Shown: positions 6,892 through 18,433, counted from the first letter of the stretch. The stretch is DNA of 64,000 nt from Synechococcus sp. RCC307 (GCA_000063525.1 CT978603.1:367105-431104); one strand, 5' to 3'. Notes: generated by a model from the letters alone, not told the origin. Translations and numbers: made by a program.

Positions 6892-9042
6892 TTAGCGCCG
6901 TGCAACCAGGTGTTGATGGCTGATGGTTTGGCGCAGCTTGGTGCCAATGCGCTTTTGATAGCTCTCCTTGAGAGCCTTGATGGCTTGAACGCCAAGTTGT
7001 CCCTCCATGGCTTGCCGGTAGGTGGCTTGCTTGGAGAACCAGCGCGTGATCAGGCCTGAATCCACCTGCAGGCTGACCTGATCAGTCCACTGTTCCTTTG
7101 TCACGCTCCAGTTTGCAGCGGCTAGCAGCTGCTGCAGCTGTTCGAGCGGTTGGCGTTTCGCCAGCCAGCCCTGCTCGGCTTCGACCAGGGGAGGGTGGTC
7201 TGAATTCAGCAATTCAGCAGGCCCCGCTTGCGGCTGGCTGCTCATCAGATGGATTTCGGCGTTGTCGTAGAGCAACGTCTCCAATTGCTTCACCCACGCC
7301 TTGAGGGCCCGCTGATTGGCTCCCTGCAGCAGGTTGCGGCCAATCAGCAGTTCGAAACGCTCATCCCCCAAGCCCTCAACGGCATGGGCTGGTGCTTCGA
7401 TGAGGGCAGGTTGCTGCAACGGGTCCAGCACTTGCAGCTGGGCCTTGATGCGCTCGATGTCGGCGCTGCTCTCAAGCTGCAGGGTGACGCCGCCTTCGGG
7501 TGTTCCGCTTAGGGCGGGTAAGGCCCATAGCAGGCTGCGGCTGCCCATGACGAGCACGTTGTGGTGCCGCTGCAGTCCAATGGCATGCCAAAAGCGTTGC
7601 TGCAGCCTCACCAGCCGTCCTTCTTCTAAAGCCAGTTGGCGCTGAAGCCAGCGTTCCACCGCAGGGTCATCGGGGCCACTGCTGAGTGGCTCTCCCTGTT
7701 GGCTATCCCATTCCACGGCCGCCGCGAGCTGGGCGGCCCTATGCGTGAGTAGTTGCTGGCGGCGCTCACCTTCCCAGCCCAGGCTCCCAGGTTGATAAAA
7801 CACCTGCCCCTGCAATGCATTGGGGAGGTATTGCTGCGCCACCCAGTGGTCGGCATAGGCGTGCGGGTAGCGATACCCCACGCCATCGCCGAAGGCTGAG
7901 CCATCACGGTTGGCATCGCGCAGATGCTTGGGAATCTGCTGCGCTTTTTCTTGGCGCAGCTGCTTGACCGCATCAAAAAATCCCAGGGCGCTGTTGCTCT
8001 TGCTGGCACCGGCGAGATACAGCGTCGCTTGTACCAACGGATAAAGCCCTTCCGGCAGGCCAATCCGATCAAAGGCTGTAGCGCAGGCCTCCACCACAAC
8101 GATCCCCTGGGGATCAGCCAGGCCGATATCTTCCCCAGCTGAAATCAGCAGACGCCGGAAGATGAAACGCGGATCTTCCCCGGCTTCCACCATGCGTGCC
8201 AGCCAAAACAGGGCGGCATCGGGGTCACTGCCGCGAATCGATTTGATGAAGGCGCTGATGGTGTCGAAATGGGCATCCCCTTGCTTGTCGTAGAGAACGG
8301 CTTGTTGTTGGATCGACTCCTCAGCTACCGCCAAGGTGATCTGAATCGCTCCTGAGGCATTGGCATCAGTCGTTTCAACGGCGAGTTCCAGCGCATTCAG
8401 CAAGCTACGGGCATCACCACCAGCCACCTCCACCAGATGGGCTCTGGCCTCAGCATCCAGTTGGATCGAGCGTTCGCCGTAGCCATGGGTCCGATCGCTG
8501 AGGGCACGATCGAGGACCTGGTGCAGCGCGGCTTGATCGAGCGATTGCAGTCGAAATAGGCGCGAGCGGCTCACCAAGGCCTTGTTCACCTCAAAGAAGG
8601 GGTTCTCGGTGGTGGCTCCGATCAAGGTGACGGTTCCGTTTTCCACCCAGGGCAGTAGGGCGTCTTGCTGACTGGTGTTGAAGCGATGCACTTCATCGAT
8701 GAACAGCAGGGTGCGCAGGCCATGGCGGCCGAGGCGCTCCTGCGCTTGCTCCACTTCCGCGCGCAGGTCCTTGATGCCTGCCAGCACGGCGTTGAGGCTG
8801 CTGAAGTGGCAGCGCGTGGTGTTGGCGATGATCCGCGCCAGGGTGGTTTTGCCCGTGCCCGGCGGGCCATGCAGGATCAAGCTGCCGAGTCGATCGGCTG
8901 CGATCGCACGGCGTAGCAGGCGGCCTGGCCCCAGGATGGCGTCTTGGCCAATGAACTCATCAAGGCTGCGCGGCCGCAGTCGCTCCGCGAGCGGGGCTTG
9001 TTGCTGCAGCTGTTGATCGGCGTGGTGGCCGAACAGGTCCAT
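6892..9042 (-). CDS. rarA: RarA/MgsA AAA+ ATPase with extra C-terminal domain
   Basis: RarA-type clamp-loader-like ATPase acting at stalled replication forks. The start is the ATG at 9042 ([10 protein letters not shown]); a TTG three codons upstream is not needed. Residues 1-430 form the standard RarA: Walker A GPPGTGKT (59-66), Walker [10 protein letters not shown], sensor [10 protein letters not shown] and the tetramerisation region ending near GYRYPHAY. The remaining 280 residues are not part of ordinary RarA. They contain [16 protein letters not shown] and later alternating hydrophobic strands that resemble a Rossmann or methyltransferase-like domain, but I see no intact SAM-binding glycine loop. 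At 716 residues it is far longer than the usual 430-450. Confidence 0.9.
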   Translation of the reverse strand: MDLFGHHADQQLQQQAPLAERLRPRSLDEFIGQDAILGPGRLLRRAIAADRLGSLILHGPPGTGKTTLARIIANTTRCHFSSLNAVLAGIKDLRAEVEQAQERLGRHGLRTLLFIDEVHRFNTSQQDALLPWVENGTVTLIGATTENPFFEVNKALVSRSRLFRLQSLDQAALHQVLDRALSDRTHGYGERSIQLDAEARAHLVEVAGGDARSLLNALELAVETTDANASGAIQITLAVAEESIQQQAVLYDKQGDAHFDTISAFIKSIRGSDPDAALFWLARMVEAGEDPRFIFRRLLISAGEDIGLADPQGIVVVEACATAFDRIGLPEGLYPLVQATLYLAGASKSNSALGFFDAVKQLRQEKAQQIPKHLRDANRDGSAFGDGVGYRYPHAYADHWVAQQYLPNALQGQVFYQPGSLGWEGERRQQLLTHRAAQLAAAVEWDSQQGEPLSSGPDDPAVERWLQRQLALEEGRLVRLQQRFWHAIGLQRHHNVLVMGSRSLLWALPALSGTPEGGVTLQLESSADIERIKAQLQVLDPLQQPALIEAPAHAVEGLGDERFELLIGRNLLQGANQRALKAWVKQLETLLYDNAEIHLMSSQPQAGPAELLNSDHPPLVEAEQGWLAKRQPLEQLQQLLAAANWSVTKEQWTDQVSLQVDSGLITRWFSKQATYRQAMEGQLGVQAIKALKESYQKRIGTKLRQTISHQHLVARR

Positions 9043-9104
9043 GAACCACAAGTGGATGGAGCCACTCTGCTGCGCCAGGCAAGAGCTGGCAGGCTGAAGG
9101 GGCA

Positions 9105-10307
9105 GTGGATGGTTCTGTGCGCCTCTTCCGCGGGTTAATTGTGTTGGCCTTGTGCCCTTTGGCTGGCTGCAGCTGGTTGGGCAGTCAGGGTCCGAAGCCC
9201 CTGCAGGTGTCCACTGCCGTGCTCCAGCCTGAGCAGTTCAGGGAGCTCGGTGATTACGTCGCCACGTTGGAGGCGGTGAATCAGGTGCAGTTGGCGGCTT
9301 TGGCCGATGGCCGTGTGGTGGAGCTGCCCGTTGAAGAAGGCCAACAGGTGGAGCAAGGGGAGGTGCTGCTGCGGCTCTCTAGCGAGGAGCGCCAAGCTGA
9401 ATTGATTCAGGCGCAGGCCGAACTCTCAAGGCGCCGCGCTGATGTTGCCGCTGTCCAAGCTGATCTTGAGCGCGACAGGCGCAACTTTGAGCGCTATCGC
9501 TACCTGGCCAAAGAGGGCGCAGCCAATGCGCTCGACCTCGACTCGTTCAAGGCCAGCTTCCTGGCGAGCCAAGCCAAACTGGAAGCCAACCAAGATTTGG
9601 TGGAGGCCGCTGAGGCGGGTCTGGGCGTCGCTCGCACCAGGTTGGACTACAAGACCGTGCGGGCCCCGATTAGCGGCCAAGTCAGTGACCTCAGCGTCAA
9701 GCTCGGCGATGTGGTCAAAGAGCGCGACCCATTTACCGCGATCGTGCGCAATGACCGTCTCTACACCCAGATCACCATCCCTGTGACGATGGCGGAGCGC
9801 ACCAAACCTGGTTTGCCGGTGTGGCTGCTGGATCCCACCAATGGCATTGAGTTGGCCAAAGGGGAACTGAAGTTTGTCGACCCCGATGTGAAGGTGGCCA
9901 CCCAGGGGCTGTTGGCTAAGGCGGAATTCAGCAACCCTGGCAATCGCTTGCGCAGCGGCATGCGGGTGCGCACCTTGGTGGGCTTTGGCAGCAGTCGGCA
10001 GTTGGCGGTGCCGTTTGATGCGGTGATCCGCAGTGCCGGCCAGAGTTTTGTGTATGTGATTGGGCCGGCCAGTGAGCTCAACGCCAAGCAGCGCCAACAC
10101 TTCAAGCAGCTCAAGGACGACACACCGGTTGCGCTCAAGCGGGCCGTCAGCCTTGGGCCATTGCAAAACAGTTGTTATCCCGTGCTGTCAGGCCTTGAGC
10201 CCGGTGAGCAGTTGATCAGTAGCCATCTGTTGAGTTTGCGTCAGGGAACAGCCGTGAAGGCCAAGGCGTCTTCGCTCGAGGTGCCTATCTGTCGCCCATT
10301 GCGTTGA
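9105..10307 (+). CDS. RND efflux adaptor lipoprotein (HlyD/AcrA family), copy 1
   Basis: Periplasmic adaptor that links an inner-membrane RND pump to an outer-membrane channel. The 400-residue protein has a lipoprotein signal (VLALCPLAGCS, Cys about residue 22), a split biotinyl-lipoyl domain (residues 65-95 and 180-210, ending RAPISGQVSDLSVKLGDVV), a coiled-coil hairpin between them (residues 100-175) and beta-barrel and membrane-proximal domains. The start is a GTG at 9105; a GTG at 9117 is possible. It is the first of three collinear genes and is followed 49 bases later by a second, different adaptor. Confidence 0.88.
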   Translation: MDGSVRLFRGLIVLALCPLAGCSWLGSQGPKPLQVSTAVLQPEQFRELGDYVATLEAVNQVQLAALADGRVVELPVEEGQQVEQGEVLLRLSSEERQAELIQAQAELSRRRADVAAVQADLERDRRNFERYRYLAKEGAANALDLDSFKASFLASQAKLEANQDLVEAAEAGLGVARTRLDYKTVRAPISGQVSDLSVKLGDVVKERDPFTAIVRNDRLYTQITIPVTMAERTKPGLPVWLLDPTNGIELAKGELKFVDPDVKVATQGLLAKAEFSNPGNRLRSGMRVRTLVGFGSSRQLAVPFDAVIRSAGQSFVYVIGPASELNAKQRQHFKQLKDDTPVALKRAVSLGPLQNSCYPVLSGLEPGEQLISSHLLSLRQGTAVKAKASSLEVPICRPLR

Positions 10308-10356
10308 CCCGCTCAAATCCTCGCTTTAGGTTGCGCCCCATCGAGAGGCACCTCCT

Positions 10357-11445
10357 GTGGCTGCTGCCAGACGCAACAGGATCAGGCTGTCGGTGATGGT
10401 TTGGCTGGCGGTGTTGGCGGGCTGCCAGTCGCCCAAGCCGCCGGCTGTGCGCGGCCATGTTGAGTTGATTGCTCCCAAGCAGTTCCGCTTTCAGGAGCAG
10501 GCCACCTACCAGAGCACGCTCGAATCGATCAGCAATGTTGCGATGGCGGCTGAGATTGACGGTCGGATCACCTCGATGCCCATGCAACAGGGCCAACAGG
10601 TGCAGCCAGGTGACTTGCTGTTCACCCTCGATCAGGTGCAGCAGCGCGCGCAGGTGGATGCAGCAGCTGCAGAGGCGCGTAAAACCAGGGTCAATGCCAA
10701 TCGCTACATCTTTCTGAACGACCAGGGCGCCGTTTCCACCAAAGACCGCGACTATTACGTCACCCAGGCGATTGAAAGTGCTGATCGGCTCAGGGCCGAT
10801 CAGGCCACCCTCGATTACAAGAACGTGGTGGCGCCGATTGCTGGCCAGGTGGGCAGCATCCAGCACAAGCTCGGATCGGTGGTGAGCCAAGGCGAGACCA
10901 TCGTCAACATCGTTGACAACTCAAAGCTCTGGGTGCGTTTGGACGTGCCATCGGAGCTGGCTTATCGCCTCAGACTCGGCATGCCCGTTGTCTTGAAAGC
11001 ACCAGGTTTGCCAGCTGACCTTCCTGAAGGTGAGGTGTCCTTCATCGCTCCCTCGCTGGATCGTAGTAGCCAGACCGTGCTGGTTAAAGCCACCTTCGAT
11101 AACCCAAACGGCGTTCTGCGCGATCAACAGCGGGTAGCGGCCGTTCTGAGCTTCGGCTCGAACTCTTTGTTGTCAGTCCCTGTTGGTGCGGTTTTGCTGC
11201 AAGCCGGACAGACCTTTGTGTTTACGGCAGTGCCGGCAGCCAAGGCGCAGAAACAATTGGGGCGTGAGCTCAAGCCCAAGCCAGCCAAGGGTGATCTCGT
11301 TGCTGTCCAAACTCAAGTGGGCCTTGGCACGCTGCAGGACGGCCGCTATCCGGTCTTGAAAGGACTCGATGGCACCGAAAAAGTGGTGATGGGCAACTTG
11401 GCGCAGCTGCGCAGCGGCATGGTGCTGCCTGTGACTGGCCAATGA
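10357..11445 (+). CDS. RND efflux adaptor lipoprotein, copy 2
   Basis: Second AcrA-like adaptor, 362 residues, GTG start, lipobox WLAVLAGCQ with Cys near residue 23. The lipoyl halves are MAAEIDGRITSMPMQQGQQV and VVAPIAGQVGSIQHKLGSVV. Between them the helical hairpin is much shorter than in copy 1 (about 50 instead of 75 residues), so the two adaptors should differ in the length of the coiled-coil arm. The stop overlaps the pump start as ATGA, so this copy is the one most tightly coupled to the permease. Confidence 0.88.
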   Translation: MAAARRNRIRLSVMVWLAVLAGCQSPKPPAVRGHVELIAPKQFRFQEQATYQSTLESISNVAMAAEIDGRITSMPMQQGQQVQPGDLLFTLDQVQQRAQVDAAAAEARKTRVNANRYIFLNDQGAVSTKDRDYYVTQAIESADRLRADQATLDYKNVVAPIAGQVGSIQHKLGSVVSQGETIVNIVDNSKLWVRLDVPSELAYRLRLGMPVVLKAPGLPADLPEGEVSFIAPSLDRSSQTVLVKATFDNPNGVLRDQQRVAAVLSFGSNSLLSVPVGAVLLQAGQTFVFTAVPAAKAQKQLGRELKPKPAKGDLVAVQTQVGLGTLQDGRYPVLKGLDGTEKVVMGNLAQLRSGMVLPVTGQ

Positions 11446-14400
11446 GCCTTTCGGACACTTTCATTCGTCGCCCGGTGCTTAGCACCGTGTGCAGCATCTT
11501 GATCCTGATGGCCGGGCTGATTTCCCTGCCGCTGCTGCCGATCGAAAACCTGCCAAACATCGCGCCGCCCACGGTTCAGGTGTCGGCCAACCTGCCCGGC
11601 GCTGATGCGGTCACGGTTGAAAGCGCAGTGACTGGTCCCCTTGAGGAGCAGATCAATGGTGCCCCAGGGATGGACTACATCACCTCCAGTAGCACCAGCG
11701 AAGGCAGCAGTCAGATCAGTGTCTATTTCCAGGCGAATACGAATGCCGATATCGATCAGGTCAATGTGCTCAACAGGGTTCAGACGGCTACTCCCCAGCT
11801 GCCGCAACAGGTCAGTGCGCAGGGGATCACGGTTCAGCAGACCTCCAGCAGCATCCTGCTCGTCTACAACCTCACCTCCACAGAGGGCCAATACGACGCT
11901 AGCTATCTCAATGGCCTGTACCAGCTGAACCTCGCCTATCCCCTCGCACGGGCTCAGGGCGTTGGCCAGGTGAATGTCTATGGAGCTTCTAATCCGGCTT
12001 ACCGCCTATGGGTTGATCCAGAGAAGCTGACGCGTTTCAACCTCTCGGTGATGGATGTCATCGATGCCCTGGAGGCTCAAAACCAGATCGTGGTCGGCGG
12101 CACGATCGGTGGTCCACCAGCCCCGCAGGGAACCACCACCACCTTCCCGATCCTGGTCGACGGCAATCTCGAGACGGTTCAAGAGTTCGAGAACTTGATC
12201 CTTGCCCGTGGTGGCGCTGGTCAAGCCACTGCAAGAGGCCCTGATGGCAGCCTGATTCGCCTGGGTGATGTGGGCCGGGCGGAATACGCCTTCCAGAACT
12301 TCAACACCGCCGGCATCAATGGCATCACCGGCCATCCCTGCATCGGCTTTGGGGTGGTACAGCTGCCGGGGAGCAATGCCATCTCCACAGCCAAGGCAGT
12401 AGAGAAAGTGCTGGATCAGTTCCGCAGCACCCTGCCCCCAGGGGTGCAACTCGAGAAGGTCTTTGATCAGACCGACTTCATTAACGCGTCCATCTATGGA
12501 GCGCTTGATGCACTCCGTGATGCCGTGGTGCTGGTCCTGCTCATCATCTTCCTGTTCTTGCAGGATTGGAAAGTCACGATGGTGCCAGCGTTGGCGCTGC
12601 CAATTGCCCTGTTGGGTGCCTTGGTGTTCGTCAAGGTGTTTGGCTTTTCCATTAACGAGCTCACCTTGCTGGGGATCATCCTGGCAACGGGCTTGGTGGT
12701 GGATGACGCCATCGTTGTGGTGGAGGCAGTGGCGGCTCGCATTGAAGCTGGCGACAAGCCCTTCGCGGCTGCCTCCAATGCGATGAAAGAGCTGACCGGA
12801 GCCATTCTCGCCACCGCCTTGGTGCTGATGGCTGTGTTTGTACCGGTGACCTTCTTCCCTGGAGCAACTGGCGTGATTTATCGCCAGTTCGCCTTAACGA
12901 TCGTGTTCTCGATCATCGTCAGCACCTTCAACGCCATCTCCGGTAAGCCGTTGCAATCAGCTCTGCTACTCGGTGGAGGCAAGACCGAAGTGGGAGGTCG
13001 GCGTTGGCTCTGGATTGGTGCCATCTTCGGCGGGGTCTACGGCTTTCTGTTCGGCGGTGTTCTGTGGCTGCTGCTGTTTGCTGGCCTCGGTGCCCTGATT
13101 GGAGGCAACCTTAAAAGCATCTTCCAACGCTTCAATCAGGGCTTTGACCGGTTGGCTCGGGCTTACGCCACATTGGTGGCGCAAGCCATTCGCTTTCGCC
13201 GCATCCTGGTGAGTGGCCTGCTAGGTGGGGTGGTGCTGACGGCACTCGCCTTTCTGACGATTCCAACCGGCTTTGTGCCCACCGAAGATCAGGGCTATGG
13301 CCTGGGCATCATTCAGCTGCCGCCGCAAGCCTCCTTGGAAGCCACGATGGAGGTGGCCGATCAGGCACGCACCATCCTCGCCAAGCAGCCCGAGGTAGTG
13401 AGTGGTGAGTTCATCGGTGGCGCTGGCTTTAATGGCGGCTCTCTCAATCAGGGGCTGTTCTTTTTTGGACTCAAGCCCATTGACGAGCGCACCAAGAAGA
13501 GTCAATCAGCTCAGGCCATCATCAAGGACCTCAACCAGCAGTTCCAGAGCATCAAGGGAGGACTGGTCTTGGCTCAGTCGCCGCCAGCCGTACCAGGATT
13601 CAGCGCGCAAGGTGGTCTCTCTTTTCAGTTCAATGATCTGAGCAACGGTGGCTACAGCTTCACCGACCTCAGGGAGATGGCTGATGAGCTGATCGCTAAA
13701 GCCAAGAGCACCGGCGACTATTTCAACCTCTATTCCCAGTTCGTCAGTGATGCGCCGGTCTGGCGGCTTGAGCCTGACCGTGATCGCATGGCATCGCTAA
13801 ACGTCAACTTCAGTGATGCCATGCAGGGCTTAGAAGCCATTTATGGCGGCAGTTTTGTCAACCAGACCTACGAAGGCGGGCAGTATCGCCAGGTGTATGT
13901 CCAAGCGGAGGGAAGCCAGCGGGCTGTGATTGAAAGCCTGGACAACCTCTACGTGAACTCAGTTTCGGGAGACCAGATTCCTGTTTCCGAGCTGGTGACC
14001 GTCAAGCTCGATAGCGCCCCACCGATCATTAACCACTACGACCTCTACCGCACGGTGCTGATTCAAGGGGTCAATGCGGTGGGCAAGAGCAGTGGTCAAG
14101 CGATCGACACGCTGCAGTCGACTTTCAAACAGATGAATTTCGCCAACATCGGTATGGCCTGGTCTGCTCTGAGCCGCTCCGAGGTGGCTGCCGGATCGCT
14201 GGCAGCGCTGGTTTTTGCGCTGGGCTTGGTTGTGGTCTATCTGGTTCTGTCGGCCCAGTACGGCAGTTACATCGATCCGCTGGTGATTCTGATGACCGTT
14301 CCCCTGGCGATCCTTGGTGCTCTGATCTTTCTGGTGCTTCGCGGCCAAGTCAACAATGTCTATGCCCAGGTGGGGCTGGTCACCCTGATCGGCTTGGCTG

Positions 14401-14735
14401 CCAAAAACGGCATTCTCATTGTGGATATGGCGAATCAGCGCATGGAGGCTGGGATGGATGTGATCGAAGCGGCCAGCAGCGCTGCGCAGTCGCGTCTACG
14501 CCCGATCCTGATGACAGCAGCTGCTGCACTCTCGGGCTTTTTCCCGCTGGTTGTGGCCTCTGGTGCGGGGGCTTTGAGCCAGCGCTCCATCGGTGCTGTC
14601 ATTTTTGGCGGTCTGCTGGTGGCCACAGTGCTGAGCCTGTTTGTGGTCCCAGCGTTTTACGTGCTGATGAAAAAGCTGGAGGCCAACTGGTTCCCGGCCA
14701 GTCATGAGCAGCAGGACCCACTCCCGCAACCCTGA
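11442..14735 (+). CDS. RND family efflux permease (AcrB/HAE1 type)
   Basis: Proton-driven inner-membrane exporter of 1,097 residues, close to the usual 1,030-1,050 with a somewhat longer middle loop. The first helix follows FIRRPVLSTVCSILILMAGL. The proton-relay Asp pair of TM4 is present (ATGLVVDDAIVVVEA), which marks the hydrophobe/drug (HAE1) type rather than the heavy-metal type. Two large periplasmic loops follow TM1 and TM7. Substrates are not predictable. It forms a unit with the two adaptors; no TolC-like outer-membrane gene is in the window, so the channel must be supplied from elsewhere. Confidence 0.93.
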   Translation: MSLSDTFIRRPVLSTVCSILILMAGLISLPLLPIENLPNIAPPTVQVSANLPGADAVTVESAVTGPLEEQINGAPGMDYITSSSTSEGSSQISVYFQANTNADIDQVNVLNRVQTATPQLPQQVSAQGITVQQTSSSILLVYNLTSTEGQYDASYLNGLYQLNLAYPLARAQGVGQVNVYGASNPAYRLWVDPEKLTRFNLSVMDVIDALEAQNQIVVGGTIGGPPAPQGTTTTFPILVDGNLETVQEFENLILARGGAGQATARGPDGSLIRLGDVGRAEYAFQNFNTAGINGITGHPCIGFGVVQLPGSNAISTAKAVEKVLDQFRSTLPPGVQLEKVFDQTDFINASIYGALDALRDAVVLVLLIIFLFLQDWKVTMVPALALPIALLGALVFVKVFGFSINELTLLGIILATGLVVDDAIVVVEAVAARIEAGDKPFAAASNAMKELTGAILATALVLMAVFVPVTFFPGATGVIYRQFALTIVFSIIVSTFNAISGKPLQSALLLGGGKTEVGGRRWLWIGAIFGGVYGFLFGGVLWLLLFAGLGALIGGNLKSIFQRFNQGFDRLARAYATLVAQAIRFRRILVSGLLGGVVLTALAFLTIPTGFVPTEDQGYGLGIIQLPPQASLEATMEVADQARTILAKQPEVVSGEFIGGAGFNGGSLNQGLFFFGLKPIDERTKKSQSAQAIIKDLNQQFQSIKGGLVLAQSPPAVPGFSAQGGLSFQFNDLSNGGYSFTDLREMADELIAKAKSTGDYFNLYSQFVSDAPVWRLEPDRDRMASLNVNFSDAMQGLEAIYGGSFVNQTYEGGQYRQVYVQAEGSQRAVIESLDNLYVNSVSGDQIPVSELVTVKLDSAPPIINHYDLYRTVLIQGVNAVGKSSGQAIDTLQSTFKQMNFANIGMAWSALSRSEVAAGSLAALVFALGLVVVYLVLSAQYGSYIDPLVILMTVPLAILGALIFLVLRGQVNNVYAQVGLVTLIGLAAKNGILIVDMANQRMEAGMDVIEAASSAAQSRLRPILMTAAAALSGFFPLVVASGAGALSQRSIGAVIFGGLLVATVLSLFVVPAFYVLMKKLEANWFPASHEQQDPLPQP

Positions 14736-15016
14736 TGCCATTGCCCCATCCAACTGGGTATCGCCCGCGGCAGCAGAGCCGGGTTGATCGCCGTCGGATC
14801 GTGCTTGCTGGGATGTTGTTCGGTTTCTTTGCTGTGCTGCTGATGGTGTTGGGCCATCGAGCGGCTAGAGCGCCGGGCTCAAGCCTCAAGACGATGTCTC
14901 TTGATCACGTGCTGGTGGTGATGTTTGGTGTGGGGTTTTGTGGCAGTTGGGGTGAAACGATGCGTCAGCTTTCTCTGGTTGCTCGCAGCCGGCAGACGCG
15001 GAATTCATTGGAGTGA
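14735..15016 (+). CDS. Small membrane protein of unknown function
   Basis: 93 residues with a basic N-terminus and two hydrophobic segments (about 25-45, VLAGMLFGFFAVLLMVLGH, and 57-72, HVLVVMFGVGFCGSWG). The start overlaps the RND stop by one base (TGATG), so it is probably translated from the pump mRNA and might be an accessory subunit, as small membrane proteins are for some RND pumps; that is inference. Its 3' end overlaps the convergent K+ channel gene by 12 bases. No family recognised. Confidence 0.6.
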   Translation: MPLPHPTGYRPRQQSRVDRRRIVLAGMLFGFFAVLLMVLGHRAARAPGSSLKTMSLDHVLVVMFGVGFCGSWGETMRQLSLVARSRQTRNSLE

Positions 15017-15844
15017 GGTTGGCAGCAGCGTGCCGCAGCGGTCGCAAAATTCGGCACCGTGTCGGTGGCCTCGGTAGCCGCAGTGGCTGCATTGGCGTTG
15101 GTCGTTTTGTCCCTGGCGGATGGCCTCATAACTCACGATGCCGGTTGGGATGGCAATGATCCCGAAGCCCAGCAACATCACCGCTGCTGCTAGGAGCCGT
15201 CCGAGCACTGTTTGCGGCACCACATCGCCGTAGCCCACGGTGGTCATCGTCACCACAGCCCAGTAGACCCCTTGCCCAACGCTTTGAAATTGACTGTTGG
15301 GGTGACCGCTTTCCACCAAAACCATCAAGTAGCCGAGGAATACCTGCAGAATCACCACAAACAGGATGAAGACGGCGATGCGCCGTGCACTGGCCCGCAG
15401 GCTGATCAGCAATCGATCGGCTTCATCAACAAATCGCAGCAGCTTGAATACCCGCAGGATGCGGCCAAATTTGAACATCCACAGCACCACGCCGCTGCTG
15501 ATCTGCGGCACCATGAAAAACAGCACGGCGATCAAATCGATGACGCCGTAAAAGCTGCGGATGTAGCGCCATGGCTGCGGGCTCAGGGCCACATGCAGCA
15601 GGTAATCGATCAGAAAAACGAGCAGGCAGAAGCCGTCGATCCAAACGACAGCTCCACCTCGTTGCAGCTCGCGGCTGAAGCTCAGCGGTTGTGGCTCGAG
15701 CAACAGCCCCACCACGCTGAGCAGGATCGTGCCAAAGATGATGAGGTTGTAGAGCCTGCCGCCTGGGGTGTCGGCTTCCAGCACAACCCGCTGCAGTTGC
15801 CTTCGGCTTAAAGAGGGCAGAAGGCGAGAAGCGCGGGGCGCCAT
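15005..15844 (-). CDS. Voltage-gated K+ channel with C-terminal zinc ribbon
   Basis: Six-helix potassium channel subunit of 279 residues. S1 is near residues 33-50, S4 carries the spaced charges in FKFGRILRVFKLLRF (124-138), and the pore loop has the K+ selectivity filter TVGYGD (202-207), followed by S6 (215-238). The cytoplasmic tail ends in a zinc-ribbon: Cys252-x2-Cys255 and Cys267-x2-Cys270. Bacterial Kv channels usually end soon after S6 or carry an RCK domain, so the ribbon is unusual and may sense metal, redox state or a partner protein. S4 has few arginines, so voltage sensing may be weak. Confidence 0.88.
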   Translation of the reverse strand: MAPRASRLLPSLSRRQLQRVVLEADTPGGRLYNLIIFGTILLSVVGLLLEPQPLSFSRELQRGGAVVWIDGFCLLVFLIDYLLHVALSPQPWRYIRSFYGVIDLIAVLFFMVPQISSGVVLWMFKFGRILRVFKLLRFVDEADRLLISLRASARRIAVFILFVVILQVFLGYLMVLVESGHPNSQFQSVGQGVYWAVVTMTTVGYGDVVPQTVLGRLLAAAVMLLGFGIIAIPTGIVSYEAIRQGQNDQRQCSHCGYRGHRHGAEFCDRCGTLLPTSLQ

Positions 15845-15849
15845 TGGAA

Positions 15850-17535
<1,686 letters not shown>

Positions 17536-17583
17536 TTAAAGCGATTTTCTCACTAGCTTGGATATATACCTAACACCGCAGCA

Positions 17584-17913
17584 ATGGCACGCCGACTTTT
17601 GCTCACCAGCCTTGGGTGGTTCGCTTTGCTTGCAACACCGGCAATGGCCGCGCCTGAAACCTCTTGGGCTGAAGCGGTGCAGCAGGGGCGCGAGGCCTCG
17701 CAAGCGGTTCTGGGTCGCACGGGCACCGAAACCTGCCTGCAGGGAAAGATGATCAATGCCCTGATCGAGGTGTCCAATCGCTGTGATGAGGGTGATGGCA
17801 ATCCCGAGCTCTGTGAGTTGGCGGAAGCCAACGTGCTCAGTGGTGTTCAGCCCCTCTCCGTCCTCGATCAGGTCTCCAGCGACTTTCTCAAGCTGACCTC
17901 TGCCCAGCCATAA
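17584..17913 (+). CDS. Small secreted protein of unknown function
   Basis: 109 residues with a signal peptide (MARRLLLTSLGWFALLATPA, cleavage likely after AMA near residue 22). The mature part is helical and acidic with three cysteines (TETCLQG, SNRCDEG, PELCELA). I recognise no family. It is divergent from pgm and convergent with another small secreted protein three bases beyond its stop. Confidence 0.7.
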   Translation: MARRLLLTSLGWFALLATPAMAAPETSWAEAVQQGREASQAVLGRTGTETCLQGKMINALIEVSNRCDEGDGNPELCELAEANVLSGVQPLSVLDQVSSDFLKLTSAQP

Positions 17914-17916
17914 GGC

Positions 17917-18360
17917 TTAGTTGAGTAGATCGAGAACGTTGATCTTGTTGTCGTTGGTTTTGTTCTCATCCAGCTCGCCATAAACCGGACGCGGGTCTTC
18001 TTTGCCCTTGCAAAGATCCATCGTGTCGCGCGCTAGACGCACCAATTCGTCTTTGCGCTCAAAGGAGTTCATCTCGGCCGTTTTGGCTTGTTGGGTCACG
18101 GCAAAGGCCGTGTCTTTGCAGAACGCCGTCACAAAGGGTCGATCCATCAGCTCATCAGCCAATTGGCGGGCGGCGAGGCAGCCAGGCTCTTGATTGCGCC
18201 GCGCACATTCGACGATCGCGAAATAGGTGGGCTTGAGTTCCTCTCGGGTTAGTGGCTCGGCCAGTGGGTCTGGGCTGGTTTGGGCCAAGCCGCTGCCAGC
18301 GATGAGGGTCAAGAGCGGCACCACCGCGATGGCTGCAGCGTTTTGGAGCAGACCAGACAT
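17917..18360 (-). CDS. Secreted hypothetical protein
   Basis: 147 residues with a signal peptide (about residues 1-26, ending GSGLAQ). The mature part is helical with four cysteines (IVECARR, PGCLAAR, TAFCKDT, MDLCKGK) and an Asn/Lys-rich end (ENKTNDNKINVLDLLN). No family recognised. Start ATG at 18360; the divergent GtrA-YdjC gene begins about 70 bases away. Confidence 0.7.
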   Translation of the reverse strand: MSGLLQNAAAIAVVPLLTLIAGSGLAQTSPDPLAEPLTREELKPTYFAIVECARRNQEPGCLAARQLADELMDRPFVTAFCKDTAFAVTQQAKTAEMNSFERKDELVRLARDTMDLCKGKEDPRPVYGELDENKTNDNKINVLDLLN

Positions 18361-18433
18361 CGTCTGAGGGCATGCATGGGCTGCCAGTCTGCGTCCTTCA
18401 TGGCACTGTGACCAGCGCAGATTGAACTGAGGC

